A stretch of DNA of 64,000 nt from Anabaena subtropica FACHB-260 (GTDB taxonomy: Bacteria; Cyanobacteriota; Cyanobacteriia; Cyanobacteriales; Nostocaceae): assembly GCF_014697105.1 (NCBI RefSeq), contig NZ_JACJRF010000015.1, positions 56,647 to 120,646 of the forward strand, written 5' to 3'. How positions within the stretch are numbered: position 1 is the stretch's first letter; each line of letters opens with the position of its first letter. Positions 1 through 10,032 of the stretch are shown in pieces. The notes below the pieces were generated by a model that was not told the origin of the DNA, made no database searches, and worked only from the letters and a program-made list of their open reading frames with translations. The position numbers were made by a program, and so were the translations under genes.

Positions 1-1213
1 CATTTAAAGTACCCAGCATTCGATATGCCTGGCCTTCATGGTTAAACAAGAAAACTCCGGTATCTTCTACATCAATGTATGTGCCATCTTTTTTTTGCAA
101 GCGATACTCAACTTGATACCGGGTTTTTCCTGCCATTGCTTGCGTCAGCAGAGAAGTTACCAAATTCCGATCCTGTGGATGAATCATTGATTCCCAAGTA
201 GCAATATCAAAATCCTCTGATTCTTCAGCAGTCAAACCCATGAATTTCTCAGTAGTACCTGCCCATTGGATTTTTCCTGAGAGAACGTTATAGTCATAGA
301 CAGCTTGTCCAGTTTGCTCAGTTGCTAAACGAAATCGTTCTTCACTGTCTCGTAGTGCAGCTTCAAAATTTAGGCGCTCGCTTACATCCTGCACCATTGA
401 ATAGATACCCAAAAAATTACCCTCACTATCAACTAATGGGGTGTTAATCCATTCACAGGTGATTGATTTACCGTATTTGCTAATATTCTCATTCAGACTA
501 TAGTTACCACCTCTGTTTTCCAGCAGAGACTTTATTACTTCAACTACAGTATCTTTTTGGTTTTCTGGCACAATTTCTAAAGCGTGTTGATGCAGCATCT
601 CAGCTGCCGAATAGCCAAATATTTTTTCCGCCGCCGGGTTCCACTCCACTACCTCAAAAGCAGAGTTCCACTCAATAATTCCTAAAGGTGTCTGTTGCAG
701 CAAAAATTTTATTTTCGTCTCGAATTTCTTTAAAGCTTCTTCTGTGGCTTTGCGCTCAGTCACATCTCTGGCCATAGCAAAGACACAATTATCGTGAGCA
801 ACCGAAGTCCACGATAGCCAACAATAGGAACCATCTTTGCAGCGATAGCGATTTTCAAACCGAAAAACTTTGATTCCTTCACTCAACTTAGACATTTCAC
901 CCAATGTAGAGGCTTGATCTTCTGGGTGTACTAGCTCTATAAAGGGTAAGGATAGTAATTCTGCTTGAGAATAACCGAGAATTTTTTCACCGGCTGGATT
1001 CACTCGCTGGAAATAGCCATCAAAGCCAGCAATACAGAGCAAATCCGCCGAAATATCAAAGAATAGCGATAGGTTTTTAGCTTCCGTGAGTTGTTGTTCA
1101 AGTCGGGCAATAGTTGCACTAAATTCATGGGTAGTTGCTGCTAACTGTTGCTTTAATTCAGCGTTTTGTTGTCGGAGAAGATTTATTTCTTGTTCCAGTG
1201 CTTCAGTATACAT
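1..1213 (-). CDS. PAS-domain sensor protein, C-terminal part cut by the window edge
   Basis: An open frame reads from an ATG at 1213 to the window edge without a stop, about 404 codons. The start has a purine-rich GGGAGAA ribosome site a few bases upstream. Residues 1-45 are Glu/Gln/Leu-rich and look like a short coiled coil. At least three PAS/PAC units follow, around 45-155, 165-285 and 295-404, recognisable from phrases such as FDGYFQRVNPAGEKILGYS, YRCKDGSYCWLSW, VTERKATEEALKKFE and VSERLNFEAALRDSEERF. Such stacks usually precede a histidine kinase, GGDEF or serine phosphatase domain, but that output lies outside the window, so the type of signal protein is unknown. No membrane segment is seen, which suggests a cytoplasmic sensor. 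The ligands of the PAS domains cannot be told. Confidence 0.85.
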   Translation of the reverse strand, partial: MYTEALEQEINLLRQQNAELKQQLAATTHEFSATIARLEQQLTEAKNLSLFFDISADLLCIAGFDGYFQRVNPAGEKILGYSQAELLSLPFIELVHPEDQASTLGEMSKLSEGIKVFRFENRYRCKDGSYCWLSWTSVAHDNCVFAMARDVTERKATEEALKKFETKIKFLLQQTPLGIIEWNSAFEVVEWNPAAEKIFGYSAAEMLHQHALEIVPENQKDTVVEVIKSLLENRGGNYSLNENISKYGKSITCEWINTPLVDSEGNFLGIYSMVQDVSERLNFEAALRDSEERFRLATEQTGQAVYDYNVLSGKIQWAGTTEKFMGLTAEESEDFDIATWESMIHPQDRNLVTSLLTQAMAGKTRYQVEYRLQKKDGTYIDVEDTGVFLFNHEGQAYRMLGTLN

Positions 1214-1397
1214 AAGTTATTTCTCCCATTAACTGGCAGACTATAATGTCCATCACTAATTCCCTACTTTTTCTACACAGTAGTATTCCCATTACTGATG
1301 GCATTGCTCACCTGTGTTTAGTTAAATCAAAATTCCTCCACCCGCACGCGAGTAGAGGAATCGGAGAATCCTATAATTTTTGTTAAGAGAAGAAAAC

Positions 1398-2834
1398 TTA
1401 GAACTTAGTGGAGTCCTCTAACAAAGATTGTTGTTGTAACCAATCTTTGCCTACCTGAATACTAACATCCGAGTTGAGACTGCCAGTGCTTTCAACCCGC
1501 ACATCGCCAAAACCCAAAGTGTTGCGGATAGATTCAGCACTATCACCATCACCTTGCTGGGCAATAATATTAGTTGTCTCTAAAGGTTGGCTCCAAGGTC
1601 TAGCTACAAAAATATTGCGATAGCCTGCTTTTTCTAAACTGCGGATGAGAGGACGGAGTTGAGAGCGATCGCTGCCTGTGCTATCTTGAATTGCTACGCG
1701 CACAGATGCTGGTTCAACTACTCTATTTTCAAATAATGATTCTGATTGCAAACCAAAATGCTGTGCCATGACTTTAGAAATGCCACTTTTACTAGGTATC
1801 CAGTAGCTGGCATTATACTCAGTCGGTTCGCTAAAACGTCCAGGCAACATTAACATTTGCATATTGGCGCGATTAGTTCTGACACCAAAACCCACTAGCG
1901 CCACCAATTCTTCAACTGTCAAATTGGTGTCAATGTTATCTTTAACTACGTTGAGAATTTTTGGTAACTGAGCCACTGTGACTGGGTTAAGAACCTGATC
2001 CATTAAGGCACGCATCACCATTTGCTGGCGTTGAATCCGACCAATATCCCCTAGTTCATCATGACGAAACCGCAGTAATTGTAATGCTTGGTCGCCGTTG
2101 AGATGCTGTTTACCTGCTTTAAGATCAATATATAGGTGTTGGGAATGATCATGGTATTTCATATCTTTGGGGACGTAAACTGTGACTCCGCCCAAAGCAT
2201 CAATAAGTTTGCCAACCCCCAAAACATTAATGCGGATATAGCGATCAATGCCCACACCTCCCAGCAGGTTACTAACAGTTGTAGCAGTTAAAGCCGGCCC
2301 ACCGTCCACATTAGTAGCATTGATTTTTTTGATTCCATACCCTTCCACCCGTGTACGGGTATCTCTGGGAATCGAAAGCATGGCGATTTTCTTGCTTTCT
2401 GGGTCAAATTTCACCATGAGCATGACATCAGCAAGACCATCAAAAGAATTTACCTGAGGCAGGTATCTCAAATTTTGGGTTTCAGGAGGAGGATTCCGCA
2501 CATCTGGTGGGAGTACACTCATCCCCATGACTAACAAATTTACGGGACGAGTTAATTCTGAGAAACGCAACCCACTACCAGAGATTGCATCGCTATCAAA
2601 GACTGCTTCTTCTTGGGGGCTGAGTTGAGCTTGCTGCAAGGGTGTACTGGTTAAAGAAACCGCCAATAGCGCTCCGGCTGTTGCTGACACCATTGCAATT
2701 CCACCCATACCCAGCCAGAACCATAACCAACGCCCCGGTTTAGTATTTTGCGAATGTTTGCCACTGGAGTTAGGGGCGTTTGACGACGGGTTTCCTTCTG
2801 CTGAAGTTCTTTGAATGGTCACGGACTTCCTCAC
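1398..2834 (-). CDS. LytR-CpsA-Psr (LCP) family protein, cell-wall glycopolymer ligase type
   Basis: The 478-residue protein has a short cytoplasmic tail, one membrane segment (about residues 36-60) and an extracytoplasmic LCP domain (about 125-290). The domain carries the family arginine and acidic motifs, for example SIPRDTRT and LRFRHDELGDIGRIQRQQ. A second domain of LytR_C type follows (about 380-470: RVAIQDSTGSDRSQLRPL). LCP enzymes move undecaprenyl-linked glycopolymers onto peptidoglycan or other envelope acceptors; the substrate in this cyanobacterium is unknown. Length and domain order are normal for cyanobacterial members. It stands alone on the minus strand with about 250 bases of noncoding DNA on its 5' side. 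Confidence 0.88.
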   Translation of the reverse strand: MRKSVTIQRTSAEGNPSSNAPNSSGKHSQNTKPGRWLWFWLGMGGIAMVSATAGALLAVSLTSTPLQQAQLSPQEEAVFDSDAISGSGLRFSELTRPVNLLVMGMSVLPPDVRNPPPETQNLRYLPQVNSFDGLADVMLMVKFDPESKKIAMLSIPRDTRTRVEGYGIKKINATNVDGGPALTATTVSNLLGGVGIDRYIRINVLGVGKLIDALGGVTVYVPKDMKYHDHSQHLYIDLKAGKQHLNGDQALQLLRFRHDELGDIGRIQRQQMVMRALMDQVLNPVTVAQLPKILNVVKDNIDTNLTVEELVALVGFGVRTNRANMQMLMLPGRFSEPTEYNASYWIPSKSGISKVMAQHFGLQSESLFENRVVEPASVRVAIQDSTGSDRSQLRPLIRSLEKAGYRNIFVARPWSQPLETTNIIAQQGDGDSAESIRNTLGFGDVRVESTGSLNSDVSIQVGKDWLQQQSLLEDSTKF

Positions 2835-3092
2835 ACTTACTGATTAATTAGGTAAATTTGCCGACTTAAAATAATGCAGATAAATCAACCCATAATAGCT
2901 AACTTTTAATAAATTACATTGACCTTTTATTTTGGTTTCAACCACAACACTTATAGCAGGATTTTTCTTTGTTGTGGCAATTTTCCCCAGGATTTATAGC
3001 AGTATGGCAATAGTCCGTTCCCTTTGACTAGGCCTATGAGAAAATTATCTCTAACTTTGTGAGCCATTAAGTAAAAATACTGCCTCATCATC

Positions 3093-3485
3093 TCATAAAT
3101 ATTTGCTAAATACCCGTTCTGCAAAGCGGCTCAAACCAGGTAAACGATGGGATTTCCCTTGGAGCAAACGCAAAACTAGCCAGATACTCACCAAAAAGTA
3201 ACCAGATGTAAAAAAGCCATTCAGGATTAATAGACGCAATGTAAAAAATTCTGAAGTTGCTGCTCCAGTAGCCAACAAGAGATACCCCAACAACCAAGTA
3301 AATGCCAATGTAATAGACAGACGACTGACAGCCAGTTGTTCCCGGCTACCTTGACAGCGATAAACCGCCCACAGGGATGGAAAAAAACCGATAACAGGGA
3401 TTAGATGTAAAATTAGCTGTGTTTTGGGACTGCTTGATTCCTCCCCAATTCCCATGTTCTTTTCACTTGATTTAAAATTTTCCAT
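3093..3485 (-). CDS. Conserved-type small membrane protein of unknown function
   Basis: The 130-residue protein has a polar N terminus (about 20 residues), then three or four hydrophobic stretches (about 24-42, 54-76, 86-112) and a basic C-terminal tail (KSHRLPGLSRFAERVFSKYL). The arrangement is that of a small integral inner-membrane or thylakoid protein. I do not recognise a named family. The start at 3485 is the first ATG of the frame. It is divergent from the AI-2E-type permease gene, with only 107 bases between the two starts, so the two promoters must lie close together or overlap. Confidence 0.65.
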   Translation of the reverse strand: MENFKSSEKNMGIGEESSSPKTQLILHLIPVIGFFPSLWAVYRCQGSREQLAVSRLSITLAFTWLLGYLLLATGAATSEFFTLRLLILNGFFTSGYFLVSIWLVLRLLQGKSHRLPGLSRFAERVFSKYL

Positions 3486-3592
3486 TGTTTTTTGTCAAAT
3501 CCTAAACTAGAGGGATGAATGACAATGATGTAGTTAGAGATAATAAGCTATAGATACAGAATTTTTTAGTTCTATCCCGCAATCGGCTCAAG

Positions 3593-4756
3593 ATGCAGAC
3601 ACTCAAGCTACTAAACTGGTGGCAGACACTAACACCAATAGCGAGAACTGGAGCGATCGCTCTGTTCGCTCCTTTACTAGTTCTCAATGGTTGGGCAATT
3701 TCCGCAATTTTTAATTACTTCCATTCCTTAATAGTCATTTTAGTCGGAGCTTCTGTTTTAGCATTTTTGCTCAACTACCCTGTTAGCTGGATGGAGCATC
3801 GCGGTGCGAGGCGAGAGCAAGTGGCTATTTTAGTGTTTTTATTGGCTCTGTCAATTCTGTTAGCTCTTGGTGTAACACTGTTTCCGCTAGCACTTACTCA
3901 AGCTCAACAACTGGTAGCACGTATCCCCGAGTTAATTGACTCTGGACGCTCTCAGTTAATGATGTTAAACGAGAAAGCGGAGACTGTAGGTTTACCGATT
4001 AATCTTGATGCGTTGGTAGTGCAGATCAACGATCGCGTCAAGGGACAACTACAAGCGATCGCCGGACAAGTCCTCAATTTGGCTGTTGTCACTTTCACCA
4101 GTTTGCTAGATTTTCTGTTGACGATGGTGTTAACTTTCTATCTTTTGCAACATGGCGGTGAACTTTGGCAGAGTCTAGTAGAATGGCTACCTACCAGATT
4201 TCGCTCACCTTTCTCCCAGACAGTACGTTTGAGCTTTCAAAATTTCTTTATCACTCAATTAATTTTATCTACTTGTATGGCATCAGCCCTCATCCCTGCT
4301 TTCTTGTGGCTGAAAGTGCCATTTGGTCTATTATTTGGTCTGACTATTGGCATTATGGCGCTTGTGCCTTTTGGCGGTTCTGTAGGTATTGCCCTAACTA
4401 CCTCACTAGTAGCGCTGCAAGATTTCTCGATGGGGGTAAGAGTTTTAATTGCAGCTGTGATTGTGCAGCAAATTCTCGAAAACTTAATCGCTCCCCGCAT
4501 TTTAGGTAGTTTTACTGGGTTAAATCCAGTTTGGATACTTATTTCGGTTTTGACAGGAGCTAGAATTGGCGGGCTTTTGGGCGTGATTGTGGCTGTACCT
4601 ACTGCTGTAATTATTAAGACTGCTTTAACTGCTTTGCGTCCCTCTAATGTCAGTAATGAAATAGAGGTAACAGATACTACGGAGATAGCTGCATCAGTAG
4701 GAAAAAAAGAAAATCCCAAAAATACCCTGAGTATTTCCGAACCAACATTACCTTAA
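3593..4756 (+). CDS. AI-2E family transporter (PerM/TqsA-type permease)
   Basis: The 387-residue membrane protein has the AI-2E/PerM layout: paired N-terminal helices (about 20-70), a soluble amphipathic region (about 95-160, rich in Gln/Arg/Asp), and a C-terminal bundle of hydrophobic helices (about 165-345). Family-like phrases are LTMVLTFYLLQHGGELW, FGLTIGIMALVPFGGSVG and ILENLIAPRILG. Members export small molecules (autoinducer-2 in E. coli TqsA) or exchange ions; the cyanobacterial substrate is not known. The last 40 residues are polar, Thr/Ser/Lys-rich and probably cytoplasmic and disordered. The gene is transcribed divergently from the small membrane protein upstream. Confidence 0.85.
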   Translation: MQTLKLLNWWQTLTPIARTGAIALFAPLLVLNGWAISAIFNYFHSLIVILVGASVLAFLLNYPVSWMEHRGARREQVAILVFLLALSILLALGVTLFPLALTQAQQLVARIPELIDSGRSQLMMLNEKAETVGLPINLDALVVQINDRVKGQLQAIAGQVLNLAVVTFTSLLDFLLTMVLTFYLLQHGGELWQSLVEWLPTRFRSPFSQTVRLSFQNFFITQLILSTCMASALIPAFLWLKVPFGLLFGLTIGIMALVPFGGSVGIALTTSLVALQDFSMGVRVLIAAVIVQQILENLIAPRILGSFTGLNPVWILISVLTGARIGGLLGVIVAVPTAVIIKTALTALRPSNVSNEIEVTDTTEIAASVGKKENPKNTLSISEPTLP

Positions 4757-4951
4757 TTCTGTGAACGCTGATATGGTGGGGGACTTAAACCAAATTATCT
4801 TCACTGTTAACTGTTAAAATCTACACTTGTAAAATTCCCCGTCCCTCATCTATAAATTTTCAAATTGAAGCGATAACACCAAAACTGTGACAGTATTCTG
4901 AAGTATCTTGATTCTCAGGCATGAGTCAAAAATTCAGAAGTTGCTATATCA

Positions 4952-5737
4952 ATGTGTCAATTGCTGGGAATGAATTGCAATGTGCCAACGGATATTTGTT
5001 TTTCCTTTGAAGGGTTTTCCGCGCGGGGAGGAAAAACAGATCATCACAGTGATGGTTGGGGGATTGCTTTCTTTGAAGGAAAGGGATGTCGAATATTTTT
5101 AGATGCTAAACCCTCTATAGATTCTCCAATAGCGGATTTTGTGCGATGCTATCCTATCCATTCTACCCATGTAATCGCCCATATTCGCAAGGCTACCCAA
5201 GGTGAAGTGGTGTTAGAAAACTGCCATCCTTTTCGTCGAGAACTGTGGGGAAGATATTGGGTGTTTGCTCACAATGGTAATTTGCCAGATTTTCATCCAG
5301 AAACGCAAGGTTTTTATCAAGCAGTCGGTAATACGGACAGTGAAAAAGCCTTCTGTCTCATACTAGAAACATTGCGACAAAGTTTTCCTCAAGGTAAACC
5401 TCCCTTAGAAAAACTTTATCTTGTATTGCAACAAGTTACAGAAAAGTTGGACGCAGTAGGTATTTTTAACTATTTACTATCGGACGGAGAACATTTTTTT
5501 GCCCATTGCTCAACTAACCTCAGCTACATAGTGCGTCAAGCGCCCTTTGTTGCTGCACATCTGATTGATCAGGATATGACTGTAGATTTTAGTGAGTTAA
5601 CAACACCAAGCGATCGCGTCGCTGTGATCGCTACTACACCTCTTACAGATAACGAAGTGTGGACACCCATTCCACCAGGAGAACTGTTAGTCTTTCAGGA
5701 CGGTTTGCCACAAAGGCAGATATTGAATTATGGGTAG
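4952..5737 (+). CDS. Class II glutamine amidotransferase (YafJ-like)
   Basis: The 261-residue protein starts MCQLLGMNC. Cys2 becomes the N-terminal nucleophile of class II (Ntn) amidotransferases after Met removal, which fixes the start at 4952. Further family motifs are the HHSDGWG region near residue 32, HIRKATQG and NCHPF (about 75-95), and FAHNGNLPDF (about 106), which shapes the glutamine pocket. The length fits stand-alone YafJ-type proteins, which lack a synthetase or isomerase domain; their acceptor substrate is generally unknown. It is a single gene on the plus strand; a perfect hairpin about 200 bases downstream may end its transcript. Confidence 0.88.
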   Translation: MCQLLGMNCNVPTDICFSFEGFSARGGKTDHHSDGWGIAFFEGKGCRIFLDAKPSIDSPIADFVRCYPIHSTHVIAHIRKATQGEVVLENCHPFRRELWGRYWVFAHNGNLPDFHPETQGFYQAVGNTDSEKAFCLILETLRQSFPQGKPPLEKLYLVLQQVTEKLDAVGIFNYLLSDGEHFFAHCSTNLSYIVRQAPFVAAHLIDQDMTVDFSELTTPSDRVAVIATTPLTDNEVWTPIPPGELLVFQDGLPQRQILNYG

Positions 5738-5931
5738 GCGATCGCCAGATTATGACAACAAAGACCAAAAGCTAGTTTTTAAAGGGCTTTAGCCAAAAAT
5801 TTCCTAGTTAAATAGCTGTCTACTATCAAGTTACTTTGGATTCCAAGTAGCTAAATTGTGGTCACAACTTGACATTAAAAAGCAACAGCATTTTAAATTG
5901 CTCATCAAACTGGTAAAATCTCTTCATTCCC

Positions 5932-5953
5932 CATATTCTCGATAGAGAATATG
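5932..5953. terminator. Perfect 9-bp stem hairpin between the amidotransferase gene and sbpA
   Basis: CATATTCTC and GAGAATATG form a perfect stem around a GATA loop, followed after AAG by five T. This fits an intrinsic terminator for the upstream gene. It lies only 111 bases before the sbpA start, so an operator for the sulfate genes is also possible. Confidence 0.5.
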
Positions 5954-6064
5954 AAGTTTTTATAGTATCCATTAAATAAGAGATTTGAAATTATCGATAT
6001 ACCGCTAAACTGTAATAACAAGTATTCCCATCAATTAACAGTAGATTCACCCGGAGGAGATTAA

Positions 6065-7210
6065 ATGAGTGTGTGGCAGCGTCCCCTGAAAAAATTGCTC
6101 TTGGTAACAGAGCAGACGACACATAGATTCAGATTTAGCTCTTTGAAAGGCTTCGTATCACTAGTATTAGTAGGGGCTTTTTTGAGTGTGGTGCTTGCCG
6201 CCTGTACTGGTGGCAATGGCAATAATTCTGCTACAGAAAACCCAACGGCTAGTCCTGTTGCTGCCCGCAAACCAAATGTTGAACTAACCCTTGTTTCTTT
6301 TGCTGTGACTAAAGCAGCACACGAAGCAATCATTCCTAAGTTTGTTGAAAAATGGAAGCAAGAACAGAATCAAACAGTCACATTTAGACAAAGTTATGGT
6401 GGCTCTGGTTCTCAAACTCGTGCTGTTATTGATGGTTTGGAAGCAGATATAGTCCACCTAGCACTGGCTTTAGATACTCAGAAAATTGAGAAAGCTGGAC
6501 TAATTCAACCAGGGTGGGAAAAAGAAGTTCCCAACAATGGAATTGTTTCCAAGTCTGTGGGAGCAATTATTACTCGTCCAGGTAACCCCAAGGGGATCAA
6601 AAGTTGGGCAGATTTGGCTAAAGGTGATGTTAGGGTAATTACTGCCGACCCCAAAACATCAGGTATTGCTCGCTGGAACTTCTTAGCCTTGTGGAATTCT
6701 GTGATTAAAACTGGTGGCGATGAGGCTAAGGCTACAGAATTTGTGACTCAAGTTTATCGCAATGTGCCAATTCTGACTAAGGATGCGAGAGAAGCTACTG
6801 ACGCATTTGCTAAACAAGGTCAAGGCGACGCTTTAATCAATTATGAAAATGAAGTGATCTTGGCACAGCAAAAAGGTGAAAAACTAGATTATGTCATCCC
6901 TGATGTCAATATCTCTATTGACAATCCTATAGCTGTGGTAGACAGAAATGTGGATAAGCACGGTAACAGAGAAGTTGCGGAAGCTTTTGTCAACTTCCTC
7001 TACACACCAGAAGCACAGGAAGAGTTTATCAAATTAGGATTTCGACCAGCAGACGAAAAATTAGCTCAAACCAAAGAAGTAGCTGATAAGTTTCCTAAAG
7101 TCCAAACTCTAGGTACTGTTCAAGACTTCGGTGGCTGGACATCAATTGATCAAAAATTCTTCGCCGATGGCGGTGTATTTGACCAAATTCAATCCAAAAA
7201 CAGACGGTAA
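6065..7210 (+). CDS. sbpA: Sulfate ABC transporter periplasmic sulfate-binding lipoprotein
   Basis: The 381-residue protein captures sulfate (or thiosulfate) in the periplasm and delivers it to the CysT/CysW permease. A basic N terminus of unusual length (about 30 residues) precedes a hydrophobic core and a lipobox, LAAC, around residue 47; the mature protein is therefore probably lipid-anchored. The mature part shows the sulfate-binding signature: NVELTLVSFAVTKAAHEAI, QSYGGSGSQTRAVIDGL and ADPKTSGIARWNF. An excellent ribosome site (GGAGGAG) lies just before the ATG at 6065. It is followed by cysT and cysW with a terminator-like hairpin in the first gap, which would give more binding protein than permease. 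Expression is expected to rise under sulfur limitation, as in other cyanobacteria. Confidence 0.93.
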   Translation: MSVWQRPLKKLLLVTEQTTHRFRFSSLKGFVSLVLVGAFLSVVLAACTGGNGNNSATENPTASPVAARKPNVELTLVSFAVTKAAHEAIIPKFVEKWKQEQNQTVTFRQSYGGSGSQTRAVIDGLEADIVHLALALDTQKIEKAGLIQPGWEKEVPNNGIVSKSVGAIITRPGNPKGIKSWADLAKGDVRVITADPKTSGIARWNFLALWNSVIKTGGDEAKATEFVTQVYRNVPILTKDAREATDAFAKQGQGDALINYENEVILAQQKGEKLDYVIPDVNISIDNPIAVVDRNVDKHGNREVAEAFVNFLYTPEAQEEFIKLGFRPADEKLAQTKEVADKFPKVQTLGTVQDFGGWTSIDQKFFADGGVFDQIQSKNRR

Positions 7211-7221
7211 TTAGCGAGAAG

Positions 7222-7263
7222 GCAGGATTTAAAACATTTACTTAATGAATTCTGCTTTTTTTT
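7222..7263 (+). terminator. Intercistronic terminator-like hairpin between sbpA and cysT
   Basis: GCAGGATT at 7222-7229 pairs, with one mismatch, to AATTCTGC at 7248-7255 and is followed directly by eight T. It probably works as a partial terminator that lowers cysT/cysW transcription relative to sbpA. Confidence 0.6.
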
Positions 7264-7294
7264 GAATTGTGAACGAGTAAATTTTGAATTGTTT

Positions 7295-8164
7295 ATGACT
7301 CTATCTCCTACGGCGGAAGTTAATAGTAAAACTCCTAACTGGAAAGTATTTATTCATAAAGCGGTTAATCTGCATTGGACATGGCGAATTACGATTGGCT
7401 ATCTAACAGTAATGTTATTTGTCCCTATAATTGCCATGTTTCTCAAAGCCAGTACAGAACCGCCAGCTAGGTTTTGGGAAATAGCTACTAGTGAGCTGGC
7501 ATTGGCAACATACAATGTTACCTTTGTTACTTCACTACTTGCGGCTTTGCTCAATGGTGTATTTGGGACACTGATTGCATGGGTTTTAGTACGCTACGAC
7601 TTTCCCCTCAAAAGAATCATTGATGCCACCGTAGATTTACCATTTGCACTGCCAACATCAGTAGCAGGTTTAACATTGGCAACAGTTTACAGTGATAACG
7701 GCTGGATTGGTTCCTTGTTAGCACCTTTGGGGATTAAGGTATCATTCACCCGTTTAGGGGTCTGGGTGGCTATGGTATTTATTTCACTACCTTTTATAGT
7801 CAGAACAGTGCAACCTGTACTTCAAGAGCTAGAGCATGACGTTGAAGAAGCGGCTTGGTCTTTGGGTGCTTCTCAATGGCAAACATTCTGGAAAGTGATA
7901 TTACCACCTTTGTTGCCCTCGATTTTAACTGGCGTTGCCTTGGGTTTCTCCCGTGCTGTGGGTGAATATGGTTCGACTGTAATTATTGCTTCCAACACAC
8001 CATTTCAAGATTTGATTGCACCAGTGTTAATTTTCCAAAGGTTAGAACAGTATGACTATTCTGGTGCAACGGTAATTGGCGTAGTTTTACTAACAATTTC
8101 TTTGATATTGCTGTTAGGAATTAATCTATTACAAGGGTGGGCAAGAAGATATGACAATAAGTGA
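7295..8164 (+). CDS. cysT: Sulfate ABC transporter permease subunit CysT (CysU)
   Basis: This is a 289-residue inner-membrane permease with six expected helices, one half of the sulfate channel. The conserved cytoplasmic coupling loop is visible near residues 190-215 as [17 protein letters not shown], which docks on the ATPase. Other family phrases are [19 protein letters not shown] and [15 protein letters not shown]. The open frame runs back to a TTG at 7262, but the ATG at 7295 gives the usual length and a better N terminus, so I start there. The stop overlaps the cysW start by 14 bases, a sign of translational coupling. Confidence 0.93.
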   Translation: MTLSPTAEVNSKTPNWKVFIHKAVNLHWTWRITIGYLTVMLFVPIIAMFLKASTEPPARFWEIATSELALATYNVTFVTSLLAALLNGVFGTLIAWVLVRYDFPLKRIIDATVDLPFALPTSVAGLTLATVYSDNGWIGSLLAPLGIKVSFTRLGVWVAMVFISLPFIVRTVQPVLQELEHDVEEAAWSLGASQWQTFWKVILPPLLPSILTGVALGFSRAVGEYGSTVIIASNTPFQDLIAPVLIFQRLEQYDYSGATVIGVVLLTISLILLLGINLLQGWARRYDNK

Positions 8165-9026
8165 ACCAAAATTGCCATCAAATAGGACTTATTCAGGTAA
8201 AGCGAAACCACAACCAAAAAAGAGTTGGGTTCCCACAATTTTAATATTTGTAGCGATCGCTTATTTAGCACTGATTCAATATATCCCGGCAATTAACGTT
8301 GTTGTTCAAGCCTTCAGCAAAGGAGTAGGGCCATTTTTCGCAAACCTCACCCATAGCGACTTCCTCAGTGCTGCCAGGTTAACCGTGTTGTTGGCATTAA
8401 TTGCTGTACCGATCAACACAGTATTTGGTTTGTGTGCGGCTTGGGCGATCGCGCGCAATAAATTTCCTGGACGTGCTTTCGTCTTAAGTATTATTGACTT
8501 GCCTTTTTCTATATCACCTGTAGTTGCTGGCTTGATGTTGGTATTACTTTACGGGCGTAATGGTTGGTTTGGCCCCTTGCTTGAAGCTAATGACATCAGA
8601 ATCATCTTTGCCTTTCCAGGGATGGTTTTAGCTACAGCATTCGTTAGTATGCCCTTTGTTGCGCGTGAAGTCATTCCAGTTCTAGAAGAATTTGGCAAAG
8701 ATCAAGAAGAAGCCGCTAAAACTCTAGGTGCAAATGAGTGGCAGACATTTTGGCGTGTCACCCTACCGGGGATTCGCTGGGGCTTACTCTATGGCATAAT
8801 TTTGACCAATGCTAGAGCAATGGGTGAATTTGGTGCAGTTTCTGTAGTATCAGGTAACATTGCTAATAAAACCCAGAGTTTGCCACTGTTTGTAGAAGAT
8901 GCTTATAAGCAGTATGAAACAGAAGCAGCCTTTTCTGCGGCTGTACTTTTAGGACTATTAGCAGTAGTCACCTTAGTATTGAAAGAGATTGTAGAACGCA
9001 AAACCCGTATTAAAGATGTGGATTAA
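8151..9026 (+). CDS. cysW: Sulfate ABC transporter permease subunit CysW
   Basis: The 291-residue partner of CysT has a polar N terminus (residues 1-26), a first helix at about 28-50 and the coupling motif [17 protein letters not shown] near residue 188. The phrases [20 protein letters not shown] and [18 protein letters not shown] are typical of CysW. Its start lies inside the end of cysT. No cysA-type ATPase follows: a hairpin ends the transcript and about 1 kb of noncoding DNA comes next. The ATPase must be encoded elsewhere or shared. Confidence 0.93.
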   Translation: MTISEPKLPSNRTYSGKAKPQPKKSWVPTILIFVAIAYLALIQYIPAINVVVQAFSKGVGPFFANLTHSDFLSAARLTVLLALIAVPINTVFGLCAAWAIARNKFPGRAFVLSIIDLPFSISPVVAGLMLVLLYGRNGWFGPLLEANDIRIIFAFPGMVLATAFVSMPFVAREVIPVLEEFGKDQEEAAKTLGANEWQTFWRVTLPGIRWGLLYGIILTNARAMGEFGAVSVVSGNIANKTQSLPLFVEDAYKQYETEAAFSAAVLLGLLAVVTLVLKEIVERKTRIKDVD

Positions 9027-9065
9027 CGGATAAGTAAAAAACGACTGCTTTTATAGCAGATGAGC

Positions 9066-9092
9066 ATAACTTCCTTAAGGGAAGTTATTTTT
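9066..9092 (+). terminator. Terminator after cysW
   Basis: AACTTCC (9068-9074) pairs with GGAAGTT (9080-9086) around a TTAAG loop and is followed by ATTTTTAT. It marks the 3' end of the sulfate operon and confirms that no further gene belongs to it. Confidence 0.65.
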
Positions 9093-10032
9093 ATGACTGC
9101 GTAATATGCTTAGAGGAAATTTAGAGGCAGAATTTGTCTCTTTAATATTTTTTTACAAATTGATATATTTCTATACGTATATACTTATTTATATAAAATA
9201 ATAACATTTATCCTTATTTATATCTGAATTATTGAAGGCATAAAGATTTTTAGTGTGCAATTTTTCAAGTTGTATATGCTACTCTTATGTTCTAACTTTC
9301 TGATGGTAAAATTACTGCACATTTACAAAATCAATGTTTTGATATTTCGCACAGATGATAGGATCTAGTGATTTAGACAGAATTACCTACGAAAACAAAA
9401 AAATATTCCAGAGTGATCCCAAAAATTTAAATAATTTGTCAACGTCTCATGAATTAAAGAAGGACTGAGATTATCTTTCGTAAATTAGGGTATGATTCTG
9501 AGTTAGTTTCTTGAATTAAAAAGGAACTTTTGAAAAAATGTTACATACTTATTGTGAAGCGCTAAAACTTGTTATCAATGCAAAAAGTTATACAAAGTAG
9601 GGAAGTATCATAAATTACGCTTATGTAATTTATTTTCTCTAATAAGCGCGGATAACTTTTATTAGTGATGGTAAAAAGCCCAATGTGATGGAAAGTCTCA
9701 GAATGTAAATAAATATTGTCAAATGTTTAATTAAACACAACAACTTAAATACAGGCTCAGTTTTTGAGCAAAGTAACAAAGCCATTTTTGTATGACTTTG
9801 AATAGGAGCCTAAGTAAAAGTTTAAGTAACTTTTAATACAAAAAATAAAACATTCATACTTTACAGAATCCAAGTAATGAAATACTGAAGAATATTTAAT
9901 TCACATAATGATGTTTACGTGATGCTCAATGGCGAATACATTCAATAACAATACTTTCATTTTCATTTATGCTCTTAAATTTCATCCTATTTACGAATTA
10001 TGTTGATTAATACTGCAAATAAGGTAGAAAAA
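9093..10032. other. Long AT-rich noncoding region
   Basis: I see no open frame with coding character on either strand in this ~940-base stretch. It holds a candidate NtcA box (9605-9618), a small inverted repeat (AAATTAC/GTAATTT, 9612-9631) and otherwise very AT-rich sequence. A noncoding RNA or a long regulatory leader for the gene at 10033 is possible but not shown by the sequence. Confidence 0.6.
9605..9618 (+). promoter_or_regulatory. Candidate NtcA-binding site
   Basis: The bases GTA-TCATAAAT-TAC match the GTA-N8-TAC consensus of the nitrogen regulator NtcA exactly. About 20 bases downstream is TCTAAT, a weak -10-like element. The nearest gene on the plus strand starts over 400 bases later. 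This six-base core is expected by chance in AT-rich DNA, so the call is tentative. Confidence 0.3.

Noticed and set aside
3502..3687. A 61-codon minus-strand frame antisense to the AI-2E-type permease start
   Set aside because: It overlaps a well-supported gene and has no coding pattern of its own.
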